NCBI GenBank assembly: GCA_945860065.1 | Contig: CAMAPI010000017.1 | Span: 1-32,450 of the forward strand | Reading direction: 5' to 3' | Source of the DNA: Chryseobacterium gleum | Lineage (GTDB): Bacteria > Bacteroidota > Bacteroidia > Flavobacteriales_D > Crocinitomicaceae | Length of the DNA: 32,450 nucleotides | In this document: positions 18,163-27,871 of the stretch, in pieces | Numbering within the stretch: the stretch's first letter is position 1 | Layout of the letters: the number at the start of each line of letters is the position of its first letter | The notes under the pieces: generated by a model | Told to the model about the DNA's origin: nothing | What the model saw: the letters and a program-made list of their open reading frames with translations, nothing else | Database searches by the model: none | Made by a program: the position numbers and the translations under genes

Positions 18163-18537
18163 TTATTTAGCTGCTTTTTTCTTGTTTGCAACAGTCTTTC
18201 TCTTACCTTTTCTGGTTCTTGAGTTATTTTTTGTACGTTGACCACGTAATGGTAAACCAGATCTGTGACGAATACCGCGTGTACAACCGATATCCATAAG
18301 ACGTTTAATGTTTAATTGAACCTCAGAACGCAATTGTCCTTCCGTTTTAAATTCATTAATCGAATTTCTAATAGCAGAAAGTTGATCATCGTTCCATTCT
18401 TGAACTTTGATGTTCTCATCGATGCTATTGTCTTGAAGGATTTTCTGGGATGTACTTCTACCAATTCCGTAGATGTACGTCAATCCAATTACTCCTCTTT
18501 TGTTTTTTGGTAAATCTATACCTGCAATACGTGCCAT
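18163..18537 (-). CDS. rpsM: 30S ribosomal protein S13
   Basis: The 124-residue S13 shows [20 protein letters not shown], the helix-turn-helix [14 protein letters not shown] and the basic C-terminal [20 protein letters not shown]. It sits in the head of the 30S subunit and contacts P-site tRNA and L5. Only 10 bp separate it from rpmJ, so there is no room for the E. coli-type alpha-operon pseudoknot that normally lies before rpsM. Confidence 0.98.
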   Translation of the reverse strand: MARIAGIDLPKNKRGVIGLTYIYGIGRSTSQKILQDNSIDENIKVQEWNDDQLSAIRNSINEFKTEGQLRSEVQLNIKRLMDIGCTRGIRHRSGLPLRGQRTKNNSRTRKGKRKTVANKKKAAK

Positions 18538-18547
18538 ATTCTACTAA

Positions 18548-18664
18548 TTAACCTTGACGTTGTTTTAATTTCGGATTCTTTTTGTTAATTACGTAAACTC
18601 TTCCTTTACGTTTAACAATCTTGCAATCTGCAGTTCTCTTTTTTACTGATGCTCTGACTTTCAT
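18548..18664 (-). CDS. rpmJ: 50S ribosomal protein L36
   Basis: A 38-residue ORF reads [20 protein letters not shown] and continues [18 protein letters not shown] to a TAA at 18548. It has the L36 start and end but only one Cys (C14) and no His, so the zinc ribbon found in many L36 proteins is missing. This zinc-free form is usual in Bacteroidota. It lies between infA (12 bp) and rpsM (10 bp), the standard place. Confidence 0.96.
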   Translation of the reverse strand: MKVRASVKKRTADCKIVKRKGRVYVINKKNPKLKQRQG

Positions 18665-18676
18665 TTCTTCAATTTA

Positions 18677-18895
18677 TTATTTGTATCTAAATGATATTCT
18701 TCCTTTTGATAAATCATACGGTGACATTTCTACTTTCACGCGATCTCCAGGCAGAATTTTAATATAAAACATTCTCATTTTCCCCGAAATGTGTGCAGTA
18801 ATGACGTGCCCATTTTCTAACTCAACTCTAAACATTGCATTGGGCAATGCTTCGAGAATTGTTCCATCTTGTTCTATTGATGATTGTTTAGCCAT
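18677..18895 (-). CDS. infA: Translation initiation factor IF-1
   Basis: The 72-residue OB-fold protein begins [20 protein letters not shown] and contains [19 protein letters not shown]; it ends RISFRYK. IF-1 blocks the ribosomal A site during initiation. The frame could be extended upstream to an ATG at 18925 inside secY, but the ATG at 18895 gives the normal IF-1 length. It starts 4 bp after the secY stop codon. The E. coli neighbours map and adk are absent from the secY-infA junction. Confidence 0.97.
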   Translation of the reverse strand: MAKQSSIEQDGTILEALPNAMFRVELENGHVITAHISGKMRMFYIKILPGDRVKVEMSPYDLSKGRISFRYK

Positions 18896-18899
18896 AATA

Positions 18900-20249
18900 T
18901 TACATTCCGGAAAATTCGTTTGCACCTCTACGACCTCTAACTCTTGTTCCGTCCATAAGGGAGTCCATATTTCTATTTAATTGATAAGTTTCAATTTGTT
19001 GTAATGTATCAAGTACTACTCCAACCATAATAAGTATGGAAGTACCACCAAAGAACATGGCAAAACCATCATTCACTCCAGCAAGTTTTGCAGCTGCGGG
19101 AAGAACAGCAATTAATGCAAGGAACAGTGATCCTGGGAAAGTAATGCGAGAAACAACAGAGTCAATATGTTCAGCTGTTTCTTCTCCCGGACGCACACCT
19201 GGCACGAATCCACCGCTTTTTTTCAAGTCATCCGCAATTTTACTTGGGTTGATCATGATGGCAGTGTAGAAATATGTAAAGACAATAATTAAGGTACAAA
19301 GTAAAAGGTTGTATCCAAACCCGTAAGGATCCCCAAGTGTTTGCTGTAAAAATCCACCATCACCTTTTCCACCTGTAGCACTAGAATAGACCATCATAGG
19401 AATAGTCATAATGGCTTGAGCAAAGATAATTGGCATTACACCACTCGCATTTACTTTAATTGGAAGATAGTTTCTAGCTCCATTGATATCTTCAGCAGCT
19501 CGTGCTCCAGCTATACGTTTTGCCGTATTTAGCGGGATGCGTCTAACACCTTGAACAATTAATATGGTTACTAGAATGATCAACATAAAGAAGACTACTT
19601 CCAAAACCAAACGGATTAAATTACCAGCCTCAACAGATTTACCGAATTCAGCGAAAAACGCACCCGGCAATCGAGAAAGAATTCCAACTGTAATTAATAA
19701 AGAAACACCGTTACCAATACCTTTTTCAGTGATTCTTTCACCTAACCAAACGGCAAACATGGATCCTGCTATCAAAATTAGGATTGTTTGAGTCCACCAA
19801 AATGTTGATGCATCTGCAGGCATAGCTTGCTTTTGATCAACATATAATGATAAATAACTAGGAGCTTGAAGTGCACAAATGATAATCGTTAAGATTCTTG
19901 TGTAATTGTTAATTTGTTTGCGTCCAGACTCACCTTCATTTTGCATTTTTTGGACAGCTGGGACAGCCATTCCTAATAGTTGCATAATGATGGAAGCACT
20001 GATGTAAGGCATGATACCCAAAGCCATAATTGAAGCATGAGTAAAACCACCTCCAGAAAACACAGACAATAAAGTCTCTAACAAGTTTTGGTCGCTGCTT
20101 TTCGTTGTTAACGCCTCGTAGTTGACACCAGGAATGATGACGAATGACCCGATTCTGTAAACAAGTATCAGTCCTAAGGTCAAGAGGATACGCTTACGTA
20201 GTTCCTCTACCTTCCAAATGTTTTGAATATTTTGTATTAATCGTTTCAT
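18900..20249 (-). CDS. secY: Protein translocase subunit SecY
   Basis: The 449-residue membrane protein has the ten-helix SecY pattern. The N-terminus is [20 protein letters not shown], followed by PGVNYEAL in the plug region. Family motifs include [25 protein letters not shown] and the cytoplasmic loop [20 protein letters not shown]. SecY forms the inner-membrane channel for unfolded proteins, and would also export the Kazal/T9SS protein at the left of the window across the inner membrane. It lies 20 bp after rplO. Confidence 0.98.
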   Translation of the reverse strand: MKRLIQNIQNIWKVEELRKRILLTLGLILVYRIGSFVIIPGVNYEALTTKSSDQNLLETLLSVFSGGGFTHASIMALGIMPYISASIIMQLLGMAVPAVQKMQNEGESGRKQINNYTRILTIIICALQAPSYLSLYVDQKQAMPADASTFWWTQTILILIAGSMFAVWLGERITEKGIGNGVSLLITVGILSRLPGAFFAEFGKSVEAGNLIRLVLEVVFFMLIILVTILIVQGVRRIPLNTAKRIAGARAAEDINGARNYLPIKVNASGVMPIIFAQAIMTIPMMVYSSATGGKGDGGFLQQTLGDPYGFGYNLLLCTLIIVFTYFYTAIMINPSKIADDLKKSGGFVPGVRPGEETAEHIDSVVSRITFPGSLFLALIAVLPAAAKLAGVNDGFAMFFGGTSILIMVGVVLDTLQQIETYQLNRNMDSLMDGTRVRGRRGANEFSGM

Positions 20250-20269
20250 TTATGAGCGTGCAAAGATAG

Positions 20270-20716
20270 TTAGATTTTATTACATGTACCACCTTGAGCT
20301 TCAATTGCTGCAATAGCAGTTGTTGAGAACCCATTAGCGGAGATGCTTACTTTCGATTTTAACTCACCTCTTCCAAGAACTTTAACAAGGTCATTGTTAG
20401 ACAGTAGGCCATTAGCTTTTAAAACTTCTGGAGTGATTTCAACGATTCCTTTAACAGAAGCTAAGTTCTCGATAATATCCAAGTTTATTGCTTTGTACTC
20501 TACTCGGTTGATGTTTTTGAAACCGAATTTAGGAACACGACGTTGCAAAGGCATTTGTCCACCTTCAAAACCAATTTTAGTTTTGTAACCTGAACGAGAC
20601 TTTGCTCCTTTGTGTCCACGTGTTGACGTTCCTCCGTGACCAGAACCCTGTCCACGAGCGATACGTTTAACTTTTTTTACTGAACCTGAAGCAGGTATTA
20701 ATTTATGTAATTCCAT
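20270..20716 (-). CDS. rplO: 50S ribosomal protein L15
   Basis: The 148-residue L15 has the glycine-rich N-terminal extension RGQGSGHGGTSTRGHKGAKS, the motif IGFEGGQMPLQRRVPKFGF and the C-terminal globular domain ending AIEAQGGTCNKI. It threads through 23S rRNA in the large-subunit core. It sits between rpmD and secY, its standard place in the spc operon. Confidence 0.98.
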   Translation of the reverse strand: MELHKLIPASGSVKKVKRIARGQGSGHGGTSTRGHKGAKSRSGYKTKIGFEGGQMPLQRRVPKFGFKNINRVEYKAINLDIIENLASVKGIVEITPEVLKANGLLSNNDLVKVLGRGELKSKVSISANGFSTTAIAAIEAQGGTCNKI

Positions 20717-20733
20717 TTTTCTTCGACTGAATA

Positions 20734-20910
20734 TTAATCCACTACTTGAATGAGGTGTTTGACCTTATTCACCATTCCCATTATTTGAGGAGTTGCCTCT
20801 TTTTCTACAACTTGGTTCAAGCGGCGAAAACCTAGTGCAATAATCGTTGCTTTTTGATCAGCTGGACGTTTAATCGCACTTCTTACTTGTTTTATTTTAA
20901 TTGTGTCCAT
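20734..20910 (-). CDS. rpmD: 50S ribosomal protein L30
   Basis: A 58-residue ORF begins MDTIKIKQVRSAIKRPADQK and continues through ALGFRRLNQVVEKEATPQIM, ending KHLIQVVD. This is the short bacterial L30 fold, with the conserved R-x-L-N-Q turn. Start ATG at 20910 and stop TAA at 20734-20736 are clear. The neighbours are rpsE (10 bp) and rplO (17 bp). Confidence 0.97.
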   Translation of the reverse strand: MDTIKIKQVRSAIKRPADQKATIIALGFRRLNQVVEKEATPQIMGMVNKVKHLIQVVD

Positions 20911-20920
20911 TTCCTAAAGA

Positions 20921-21439
20921 TTAACCGTTGAATACTTTATCTAGTGAAATTCCTCTTTGACGAGCAATTGCTACAGCATCACGCATGTGTGATAAAGCAT
21001 CTATCGTTGCTTTTACAACATTGTGTGGATTAGAAGAACCCTGTGATTTTGCCAGTACATTATGAATACCAACACTTTCCAACACAGCGCGCATCGCACC
21101 ACCTGCGATTACTCCTGTACCTTCTGTTGCGGGTTTCAAAAATACTTCAGCACCACCATATTTGCCTTTTTGAGCGTGAGGTACAGTACCTCTTAGAATT
21201 GGAACTTTGATTAAATTCTTTTTCGCATCGTCGATTCCTTTTGCAATCGCCTCAGTAACTTCTTTTGCTTTTCCAAGTCCATGACCAACAACACCGTGTT
21301 CATCACCAACAACTACGATCGCTGAAAAACTAAATGTACGTCCACCTTTAGTAACTTTCGTCACACGGTTTACAGATACAAGTTTGTCTTTTAACTCGAT
21401 ATCTGCTGATTTTACTCTATTCACTGTTTGAGCTGCCAT
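20921..21439 (-). CDS. rpsE: 30S ribosomal protein S5
   Basis: The 172-residue S5 has a double-stranded RNA-binding N-terminal domain ([40 protein letters not shown]) and a C-terminal domain with [20 protein letters not shown]5 shapes the mRNA entry site and decoding fidelity. The spectinomycin loop (VTKVTKGGR) looks like the ordinary sensitive type. Confidence 0.98.
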   Translation of the reverse strand: MAAQTVNRVKSADIELKDKLVSVNRVTKVTKGGRTFSFSAIVVVGDEHGVVGHGLGKAKEVTEAIAKGIDDAKKNLIKVPILRGTVPHAQKGKYGGAEVFLKPATEGTGVIAGGAMRAVLESVGIHNVLAKSQGSSNPHNVVKATIDALSHMRDAVAIARQRGISLDKVFNG

Positions 21440-21445
21440 TTCTTA

Positions 21446-21799
21446 TTAAAATTTAAGTCCACCTTCTCGAGCCGAATCAGCCAAAGATTTAATTCTACCA
21501 TGGTACAAGTAACCATTACGGTCAAAAACTACCTTTTCAATTCCTGCTAGTGCAGCTACTTCAGCAATTTTCTTACCTACAATAGAGGCTTGATTTACCT
21601 TGTTTATTTTTTGAGCATCTTCCAGTTTCAAAGAACCAGCTGATGCCAAAGTTTTCCCAGAGATATCATCAACCAACTGAGCATAAATTTGCTTGTTGCT
21701 TCTAAAAACTGTTAATCTTGGAATTGCTGTTGTTCCGAAAACTTTCTTACGAATTCTTCGCTTAATTTTAGCTCTTCTTAATACTTTATTTAGTGCCAT
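21446..21799 (-). CDS. rplR: 50S ribosomal protein L18
   Basis: The 117-residue L18 has the basic start [38 protein letters not shown] and the C-terminal [20 protein letters not shown] followed by EGGLKF. It binds 5S rRNA with L5. It lies between rplF and rpsE with 10- and 6-bp gaps. Confidence 0.98.
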   Translation of the reverse strand: MALNKVLRRAKIKRRIRKKVFGTTAIPRLTVFRSNKQIYAQLVDDISGKTLASAGSLKLEDAQKINKVNQASIVGKKIAEVAALAGIEKVVFDRNGYLYHGRIKSLADSAREGGLKF

Positions 21800-21809
21800 A
21801 ATCTACCTA

Positions 21810-22364
21810 TTATTTTTTACCTGCTGACTTACCAGCTTTTCTACGAATTTCTTCACCAACGAAACGAATACCTTTTCCTTTGTATGGTTCAGGTTTTCTA
21901 AACGAACGAATTTTAGCTGCAACTTGACCTAACAATTGTTTATCAAAAGATTCAAGTGCTACAACTGGAGCCTTTCCTTTTTCAGTCACTGTAGTTACTT
22001 TCACTTCACTAGGAACTTCCAAAATGATAGCGTGAGAGAATCCAAGTGCCAATTCTAAAATTTGACCAGTTGCGGTAGCGCGGTAACCAACGCCAATGAT
22101 TTCCATTTCTTTTTTCCATCCTTCTGAAACCCCTGCGATCATGTTGTGAACTAAAGCACGGTATAAACCATGTTTAGAACGATCATTTGGCGCATCAGAC
22201 TGACGAGAAAATGTAATCACATTGTCTTCGATGGTAACACCCACACACGCATCAATTGCTTGTGATAATTCACCTTTTTTCCCCTTAACCGTTATAACTG
22301 AATCTTTGAAAGTGACTTCAACGCCACTTAAGATTGTTACCGGTGCTTTTCCAATTCTTGACAT
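21810..22364 (-). CDS. rplF: 50S ribosomal protein L6
   Basis: The 184-residue L6 has two repeated domains. The N-terminus is MSRIGKAPVTILSGVEV, and the signature PEPYKGKGIRFVGEEIRRKA lies near the C-terminus. L6 is near the factor-binding region of the large subunit. Normal length; 11 bp from rpsH. Confidence 0.98.
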   Translation of the reverse strand: MSRIGKAPVTILSGVEVTFKDSVITVKGKKGELSQAIDACVGVTIEDNVITFSRQSDAPNDRSKHGLYRALVHNMIAGVSEGWKKEMEIIGVGYRATATGQILELALGFSHAIILEVPSEVKVTTVTEKGKAPVVALESFDKQLLGQVAAKIRSFRKPEPYKGKGIRFVGEEIRRKAGKSAGKK

Positions 22365-22375
22365 TTCTTAACTTT

Positions 22376-22774
22376 TTAATAAACGTAACAAAGGACTTCT
22401 CCACCTACATTCAATTTGCGTGCTTCTTTGTCAGTAATAACTCCTCTTGAAGTTGAGACAATGGCAATACCCAAACCATTCAACACACGTGGCATATCAA
22501 CTGATCCACTATACTTACGTAGTCCTGGACGTGATGCACGTTGTAATTTAGTAATGGCAGGAACACGAGTAGTTTGATTGTATTTCAATGCAATTTTAAT
22601 CGTTCCTTGCTTGTTATCATCTTCAAATTTGTAGTTGAGGATATATCCTTGGTCAAACAATATTTGCGCCATGGCACGTTTTACGTTTGAGCCAGGAATT
22701 TCCACCATTTTCAAACTTGCAGCACTCGCATTACGGATGCGTGTGAGAAAATCTGCTATCGGATCTGTATTCAT
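22376..22774 (-). CDS. rpsH: 30S ribosomal protein S8
   Basis: The 132-residue S8 starts [20 protein letters not shown] and ends [20 protein letters not shown] followed by VLCYVY, the C-terminal RNA-binding signature. In E. coli S8 represses the spc operon by binding the rplE mRNA start region. Here the rplE start has its own oddity, a strong Shine-Dalgarno, but I do not see an obvious S8-site mimic there. Confidence 0.98.
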   Translation of the reverse strand: MNTDPIADFLTRIRNASAASLKMVEIPGSNVKRAMAQILFDQGYILNYKFEDDNKQGTIKIALKYNQTTRVPAITKLQRASRPGLRKYSGSVDMPRVLNGLGIAIVSTSRGVITDKEARKLNVGGEVLCYVY

Positions 22775-22796
22775 TTCTTCTGTGTTTTTTCTTTAA

Positions 22797-23111
22797 TTAC
22801 CAACTTCCCTTTTTGACTCCTGGGATTTTTCCGGCCAAAGCCATTTCTCTAAAAGTTACCCTTGAGATACCGAATTGACGCATATACCCTCTTGGACGAC
22901 CAGTTAATCCACAACGATTGTGCATTCTGATTTTAGAAGAGTTTGCAGGTAATTTTTGCAATTTCATCATTGCATCCCATTTAGCCGATTGAATTTCTTC
23001 AGACATGTCTGTCGATTTCAATACTTTCGTTAATTCAGCACGTTTCTTTTCGTATCGAGCAACTAACCTTTCTCTTTTGCGCTCACGCGCTTTCATTGAT
23101 TCCTTTGCCAT
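22797..23111 (-). CDS. rpsN: 30S ribosomal protein S14 (long, zinc-free type)
   Basis: The 104-residue S14 is the long form. It starts [20 protein letters not shown] and has the C-terminal signature [19 protein letters not shown] and [13 protein letters not shown]. There is only one Cys, so the CxxC zinc motif of the short type is absent. It lies in the 30S head near S3 and S10. Gaps are 6 bp to rplE and 22 bp to rpsH. Confidence 0.97.
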   Translation of the reverse strand: MAKESMKARERKRERLVARYEKKRAELTKVLKSTDMSEEIQSAKWDAMMKLQKLPANSSKIRMHNRCGLTGRPRGYMRQFGISRVTFREMALAGKIPGVKKGSW

Positions 23112-23117
23112 TTCTTC

Positions 23118-23669
23118 TTATTTTTTAATAAATGGAAATCCAAATGCGTCTAATAATGCTTTCGCTTCTTCGTCACTAGCTGCTGAGGTAACAAATGTAA
23201 TGTCCATACCTAAAATACGATTTACTTTGTCGATATCAATTTCCGGGAAAATGATGTGTTCTTTCACTCCTAAGTTGAAGTTTCCACGACCATCAAATCC
23301 TTTTGGATTAATACCACGGAAGTCACGAGTTCTCGGTAAAGCCACTGAAAGTAGACGATCTAAGAAGTCATACATTCGATCTCCACGCAACGTAACTTTC
23401 GTACCAATTGGCATTCCTTTACGTAATTTGAAGTTGGAGATATCTTTTTTAGACAAGGTAGTAATGGCTTTTTGACCAGCGATACGAGATAAATCGGCAG
23501 CAGCGCTATCGATTAATTTCTTATCAGCTACCGCATCACCCATACCTTGGCTTAAAACGATTTTCTCTAATTTAGGAACACTCATAACGGATTTATATCC
23601 GAAACGTTCCTGAAGCGTTTGCATAATCTCGCCTCTATACTTTTCTTTTAATCTTGGTGTGTAACTCAT
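23118..23669 (-). CDS. rplE: 50S ribosomal protein L5
   Basis: The 183-residue L5 begins [20 protein letters not shown], has [20 protein letters not shown] and [20 protein letters not shown], and ends FGFPFIKK. It binds 5S rRNA and contacts P-site tRNA. Its ATG overlaps the rplX stop codon by one base (TAATG), so termination-reinitiation is likely. It has a 9-nt Shine-Dalgarno upstream, the only strong one I found before any gene in the window. Confidence 0.98.
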   Translation of the reverse strand: MSYTPRLKEKYRGEIMQTLQERFGYKSVMSVPKLEKIVLSQGMGDAVADKKLIDSAAADLSRIAGQKAITTLSKKDISNFKLRKGMPIGTKVTLRGDRMYDFLDRLLSVALPRTRDFRGINPKGFDGRGNFNLGVKEHIIFPEIDIDKVNRILGMDITFVTSAASDEEAKALLDAFGFPFIKK

Positions 23670-23983
23670 TATTTAATCACCTCCCCTGATTTCTTTGAAT
23701 AACGAACTAATTTTCCTTTCTCGTCTTTACGACCGATGCGTGTTGCAATACCGCCTACAACTACCATTAGGTTTGAGATGTGAAGTGTTCCTTCCTTCTC
23801 TACAATACCACCTTGTGGGTTAGCTGCACTTGGCTTGTTGTGCTTTTTAATCATGTTTACACCTGATACAGTAGCACGCATTTTCTCGCGATCAATGGCA
23901 GAGATTTGCCCTTCTTGACCTTTGGATTCACCTGAAATCACTTTCACAGTGTCACCGACTTTAATGTGTAATTTCTTCTGCAT
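23669..23983 (-). CDS. rplX: 50S ribosomal protein L24
   Basis: The 104-residue L24 has a KOW motif ([20 protein letters not shown]) and [21 protein letters not shown], followed by the C-terminal [12 protein letters not shown]24 initiates 50S assembly and lies near the exit tunnel. Its final codons double as the Shine-Dalgarno of rplE, and its stop codon shares one base with the rplE start. Confidence 0.98.
   Translation of the reverse strand: MQKKLHIKVGDTVKVISGESKGQEGQISAIDREKMRATVSGVNMIKKHNKPSAANPQGGIVEKEGTLHISNLMVVVGGIATRIGRKDEKGKLVRYSKKSGEVIK
23676..23684 (-). promoter_or_regulatory. Strong Shine-Dalgarno sequence before rplE
   Basis: On the minus strand GGAGGTGAT lies 6 nt before the rplE ATG at 23669. 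These nine bases are perfectly complementary to the usual 16S rRNA 3' end (anti-SD). The sequence is inside the last codons of rplX (…GEVIK stop). Other starts in the window have A-rich leaders with no SD or only fragments such as AGGAA. Confidence 0.75.
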
Positions 23984-23993
23984 TTTTCAATAA

Positions 23994-24362
23994 TTATAAC
24001 ACCTCAGGTGCTAATGAAACAATTTTCATGTAGTTATTTTCTCTCAATTCACGAGCAACTGGTCCGAAAATACGTGTACCTCTCATTTCACCACCTTGGT
24101 TTAAGATCACACAAGCGTTATCATCAAAACGGATGTAAGATCCATCCTGACGACGTATTTCTTTTTTAGTGCGAACAACTACTGCTTTCGCCACGGTACC
24201 TTTTTTCACTGCTCCGTTTGGCATAGCACTTTTTACAGTAACTACGATTTTATCACCTACGGAAGCATAACGTCTTCTGGTTCCGCCTAAAACTCGGATG
24301 CACAATACTTCTTTGGCTCCTGAATTGTCTGCTACCGCTAGTCTAGATTCTGTTTGTATCAT
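23994..24362 (-). CDS. rplN: 50S ribosomal protein L14
   Basis: The 122-residue L14 shows [40 protein letters not shown] and [20 protein letters not shown], all characteristic. L14 sits at the subunit interface and makes intersubunit bridges with 16S rRNA. Length and position between rpsQ and rplX are standard. Confidence 0.98.
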   Translation of the reverse strand: MIQTESRLAVADNSGAKEVLCIRVLGGTRRRYASVGDKIVVTVKSAMPNGAVKKGTVAKAVVVRTKKEIRRQDGSYIRFDDNACVILNQGGEMRGTRIFGPVARELRENNYMKIVSLAPEVL

Positions 24363-24368
24363 CTTCTG

Positions 24369-24635
24369 TTATTTAGCTCTTTCAACAATTTCTACTAATC
24401 TCCAGTTCTTTGATTTACTCAAAGGACGTGTTTCCATGATTTTAACAATATCACCAGTGTGGCAATCGTTTGTTTCGTCATGTGCAACGAATTTAGTGGT
24501 CTTTTTCACGAATTTCCCGTATTTCGGGTGCTTCACTTTACGCTCCACAGCAACTACGATAGATTTCTCCATTTTGTCACTTGTAACGACACCAACTCTT
24601 TCTTTTCTTAAATTTCGATTTTCTTCCATGTTCAT
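24369..24635 (-). CDS. rpsQ: 30S ribosomal protein S17
   Basis: The 88-residue S17 has the OB-fold motifs [20 protein letters not shown] and [20 protein letters not shown]. Two ATGs are possible: 24635 ([11 protein letters not shown]) and 24629 (MEENRNLRK). The second is closer to what I remember of related proteins, but both fit. S17 is a primary 16S-binding protein. It lies 15 bp after rpmC. Confidence 0.96.
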   Translation of the reverse strand: MNMEENRNLRKERVGVVTSDKMEKSIVVAVERKVKHPKYGKFVKKTTKFVAHDETNDCHTGDIVKIMETRPLSKSKNWRLVEIVERAK

Positions 24636-24650
24636 TTTTTTTATTCAAGC

Positions 24651-24845
24651 CTAAGCTTGATTTGAACGTTTTGTTAATTCTGTACTCAATCTTGCAACCG
24701 TTTTGCGCATTGCTGTAATGCGTAATGGATTTTCAATTGGCGTCATACGGTGAGTCAATTTCAAATTAGACAATTGTCCTTTGACGTCAACCAGACGAGT
24801 TGTTAAATCCTCAATCGATAGTTTATTGATTTCTTCTTGTTTCAT
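24651..24845 (-). CDS. rpmC: 50S ribosomal protein L29
   Basis: The 64-residue, two-helix protein MKQEEINKLSIEDLTTRLVD continues with KLTHRMTPIENPLRITAMRK and VARLSTELTKR, the L29 pattern. L29 is at the exit-tunnel rim beside L23 and not far from L17, where nascent-chain factors dock. It lies between rplP and rpsQ. Confidence 0.97.
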   Translation of the reverse strand: MKQEEINKLSIEDLTTRLVDVKGQLSNLKLTHRMTPIENPLRITAMRKTVARLSTELTKRSNQA

Positions 24846-24854
24846 GTTTCAATC

Positions 24855-25280
24855 TTAAATTGGTAAAACATAATCGTTTCGAACAATGAATTTACACTTC
24901 ACAGGTAACTTCTGTGCAGCTAAACGCATAGCTTCTTTAGCGATTTCGTAAGGCACTCCGTCTGCTTCAAACATGATGCAACCCGGTTTAATCACTGCAA
25001 CCCAGTGGCTAGGAGCTCCCTTACCCTTACCCATACGTACTTCAGCTGGCTTAGAGGTCACCGGCTTGTCTGGGAATATTCGGATCCAAACTTTTCCTTC
25101 ACGCTTCATGTATCGAGTAACGGCGATACGCGAAGCTTCAATTTGACGTGAAGTAATCCATCCTGGTTCCAAAGCCTTTAATCCGAAAGAACCAAATGCA
25201 ATTGTCGAACCTCTGTGCGCCAATCCACGATTTCTTCCTTTCTGTACTCTTCTAAATTTTGTTCTTTTAGGCTGTAACAT
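24855..25280 (-). CDS. rplP: 50S ribosomal protein L16
   Basis: The 141-residue L16 has [40 protein letters not shown] and [19 protein letters not shown], with the conserved Arg just before MGKGKG. L16 supports A-site tRNA and late 50S assembly. A short AGGAA touches the ATG, too close to act as a normal Shine-Dalgarno. Confidence 0.98.
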   Translation of the reverse strand: MLQPKRTKFRRVQKGRNRGLAHRGSTIAFGSFGLKALEPGWITSRQIEASRIAVTRYMKREGKVWIRIFPDKPVTSKPAEVRMGKGKGAPSHWVAVIKPGCIMFEADGVPYEIAKEAMRLAAQKLPVKCKFIVRNDYVLPI

Positions 25281-25305
25281 TTCCTGCTAATTTAACTGTC
25301 TCTAA

Positions 25306-26034
25306 TTACTTTTTCTTTCTCTTGAACGATGCAGGTTTGCGATCGCCACCATTGTTGTTGTTGTTTCCACCACCAGTTGCGACACCGATGTTTGGAGATA
25401 AGTCACGCTTACCATAAACTTCACCACGGCAAATCCAAACTTTGATACCCAAACGACCATAAGTCGTATGTGCTTCTGCTAATGCGTAGTCGATATCTGC
25501 TCTAAATGTATGAAGAGGTGTTCTACCATCTTTGTACATTTCAGAACGTGCCATCTCCGCACCATTCAAACGTCCAGAAATCTTTATCTTAATTCCTTCT
25601 GCACCCATTCTCATTGTTCCTGCGATTGCCATTTTAATAGCTCGACGAAACGAGATACGTGCTTCAAGTTGACGAGCAACTCCATCAGCCACTAAACGAG
25701 CATCCAATTCTGGACGTTTCACCTCGAAGATGTTGATTTGAATTTCTTTTTTCGTCAATTTTTTTAACTCTTCTTTTAGTTTGTCAACCTCTTGACCACC
25801 TTTTCCAATGATTACTCCTGGACGAGCGGTGTTGATGGTAACAGTTACTAACTTCAAGGTTCGTTCGATGATGATTTTAGCAATACTTGCTTTCGCCAAT
25901 CGAGCGCTCAAATACTTACGGATTTGGTCATCTTCTACAATTTTATCTTTGTAGTCCTTTCCTCCATACCAATTTGACTCCCATCCAGTGATGTAACCTA
26001 GTCTATTTCCAATTGGATTTGTCTTTTGTCCCAT
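25306..26034 (-). CDS. rpsC: 30S ribosomal protein S3
   Basis: The 242-residue S3 has a type II KH domain ([20 protein letters not shown]) and the C-terminal domain ([40 protein letters not shown]). With S4 and S5 it forms the mRNA entry helicase site. The end is a short low-complexity tail, GGGNNNNNGG then [12 protein letters not shown]. The 25-bp gap to rplP is one of the larger ones in the operon; no hairpin is visible there. Confidence 0.98.
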   Translation of the reverse strand: MGQKTNPIGNRLGYITGWESNWYGGKDYKDKIVEDDQIRKYLSARLAKASIAKIIIERTLKLVTVTINTARPGVIIGKGGQEVDKLKEELKKLTKKEIQINIFEVKRPELDARLVADGVARQLEARISFRRAIKMAIAGTMRMGAEGIKIKISGRLNGAEMARSEMYKDGRTPLHTFRADIDYALAEAHTTYGRLGIKVWICRGEVYGKRDLSPNIGVATGGGNNNNNGGDRKPASFKRKKK

Positions 26035-26043
26035 TTCTTAAAC

Positions 26044-26439
26044 TTATTTCGTTCCGTCAACTATGATCGTAACGTGGTTCGATCTTTTTCTAATTCTGTG
26101 TGCTCTTCCTTGCGGTGCTGGTTGAATTCTTTTCAACATTGTACCTCCACCAACTTCAATTCGGCTAACAACTAACTTTTCTTGACTAATGTCAGAACCT
26201 TCGTTTTTTGTTTCCCAGTTAGCAATTGCAGAACGCAATAACTTTCCTAGGCTTGTCGAAGCAACTTTTCCATTGAACTGCAATATGTTCAATGCTTTAT
26301 TTACTTCAACTCCGCGAATTAAATCAGCAACTAATCTCATCTTACGAGGAGATATTCCCGAATCATTCAAATGCGCAATCGCAATTGATTTCTTGTTTTC
26401 TTTAAGCTGTTCAGCTCTTAAGCGTTTTCTGGCTCCCAT
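26044..26439 (-). CDS. rplV: 50S ribosomal protein L22
   Basis: The 131-residue L22 has [34 protein letters not shown] and the loop [20 protein letters not shown] that reaches into the exit tunnel and is the site of macrolide-resistance changes. The loop shows no deletion or insertion relative to the common pattern. Standard place between rpsS and rpsC. Confidence 0.98.
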   Translation of the reverse strand: MGARKRLRAEQLKENKKSIAIAHLNDSGISPRKMRLVADLIRGVEVNKALNILQFNGKVASTSLGKLLRSAIANWETKNEGSDISQEKLVVSRIEVGGGTMLKRIQPAPQGRAHRIRKRSNHVTIIVDGTK

Positions 26440-26453
26440 GACTGCTTTAAATC

Positions 26454-26732
26454 TTAACGTTTCTTATCTTTTTTATTACCACCATGTCCGCGGAAATTAC
26501 GGGTGGGGGAGAACTCTCCTAATTTGTGACCAACCATATTTTCAGTTGCAAAAACCGGAATAAACTTGTTTCCGTTGTGAACTGCGAATGTTAATCCAAC
26601 AAAGTCAGGTGTAATTGTAGACGCTCGAGACCAAGTTTTAATTACAGCCTTGCTGCTAGCAGCTTGAGCATCGTCAACTCTTTTCATTAATTTATAATGA
26701 ACGAATGGCGGTTTCTTTAATGAACGACTCAT
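26454..26732 (-). CDS. rpsS: 30S ribosomal protein S19
   Basis: The 92-residue S19 has [40 protein letters not shown] and [20 protein letters not shown]. It pairs with S13 in the 30S head. It starts 3 bp after rplB and matches the family in length. Confidence 0.98.
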   Translation of the reverse strand: MSRSLKKPPFVHYKLMKRVDDAQAASSKAVIKTWSRASTITPDFVGLTFAVHNGNKFIPVFATENMVGHKLGEFSPTRNFRGHGGNKKDKKR

Positions 26733-26735
26733 ATC

Positions 26736-27560
26736 CTATTTTTTTCTTCTTTCTACAATAAACTTATCTGAATACTTGCTTTTGGATCTTGTTTTGAATC
26801 CTTTAGCAGGCATACCATTTCTTGATCTAGGGTGTCCTCCAGAATTTCTTCCTTCACCACCACCCATCGGGTGATCAACAGGGTTCATAACCACTCCACG
26901 TACACGTGGACGACGACCTAACCATCTTGATCGACCAGCTTTTCCAGATACAACTAAGTTGTGTTCAGAATTTGAAACAGAACCAATAGTAGCTAAACAA
27001 GTCGTTAAGATCATTCGCGTTTCACCTGAAGGCATTTTGATGATAGCATATTTACCATCTCGTGCATTCAATTGTGCGTATGTTCCAGCTCCTCTTGCGA
27101 TTATTCCTCCAGCTCCTGGTTTCAATTCGATGTTGTGTATCACAGTTCCAAGTGGAACATCAGATAAGTACATCGCGTGACCAATATTTGGTGTAGCGCT
27201 TTTTCCGGCTAAAACTTGATCTCCAACTTTTAATCCAGTTGGAGCGATGATGTATCGTTTCTCTCCATCTGCATAAAACAAAAGTGCAATATTTGCCGTT
27301 CTGTTTGGATCGTATTCGATCGTTTTTACCGTTGCAGGAATATCAAACTTGTTACGTTTGAAATCAATGATACGATACCTTTGTTTATGACCACCACCTA
27401 AGTAGCGCATTGTCATGCGACCGTCGTTATTACGACCACCGCTTTTTTTCATACTTGAAACCAAGCTTTTTTCAGGTGAAGAAGCTGTAATATCAGCGAA
27501 CTCCATAGCCACTTTGTGACGTTGACCTGGTGTTGTTGGTTTGAATTTTTTAAGACTCAT
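26736..27560 (-). CDS. rplB: 50S ribosomal protein L2
   Basis: The 274-residue L2 has [39 protein letters not shown] and the C-terminal [20 protein letters not shown], whose His is important for peptidyl transfer and subunit joining. It lies in the S10 group between rplW and rpsS, with the usual length. Confidence 0.98.
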   Translation of the reverse strand: MSLKKFKPTTPGQRHKVAMEFADITASSPEKSLVSSMKKSGGRNNDGRMTMRYLGGGHKQRYRIIDFKRNKFDIPATVKTIEYDPNRTANIALLFYADGEKRYIIAPTGLKVGDQVLAGKSATPNIGHAMYLSDVPLGTVIHNIELKPGAGGIIARGAGTYAQLNARDGKYAIIKMPSGETRMILTTCLATIGSVSNSEHNLVVSGKAGRSRWLGRRPRVRGVVMNPVDHPMGGGEGRNSGGHPRSRNGMPAKGFKTRSKSKYSDKFIVERRKK

Positions 27561-27569
27561 GGTTGAACA

Positions 27570-27866
27570 TTAATAATTGTTAAATAAATCAATGGTTTCA
27601 CCATCTGCTACGGTTACGACAGCCTTTTTCCATTGTTTGCTTTTCTGTTCAACAATGCCTTTATTGGTGTACTTCACAGAGGATTTACCACCACCATAAT
27701 TTAATGTATGAACATCTGTGACATGTACTCCATACACCTTCTCGATGGCGTTTTTAATCTCAATTTTATTAGCCGTACGAGTCACCTCAAAAGTAAAGCG
27801 ATTTAATCGCTCACTTTGTAAAGTTGCTTTCTCAGTAATGATCGGCTTTCTAATAATTGTATGCAT
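27570..27866 (-). CDS. rplW: 50S ribosomal protein L23
   Basis: The 98-residue L23 has IIRKPIITEKATLQSERLNR, FTFEVTRTANKIEIKNAIEK and VYGVHVTDVHTLNYGG. L23 is the main docking point for trigger factor and SRP at the tunnel exit. The gap to rplD is 5 bp and to rplB 9 bp. Confidence 0.97.
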   Translation of the reverse strand: MHTIIRKPIITEKATLQSERLNRFTFEVTRTANKIEIKNAIEKVYGVHVTDVHTLNYGGGKSSVKYTNKGIVEQKSKQWKKAVVTVADGETIDLFNNY

Positions 27867-27871
27867 AACGT

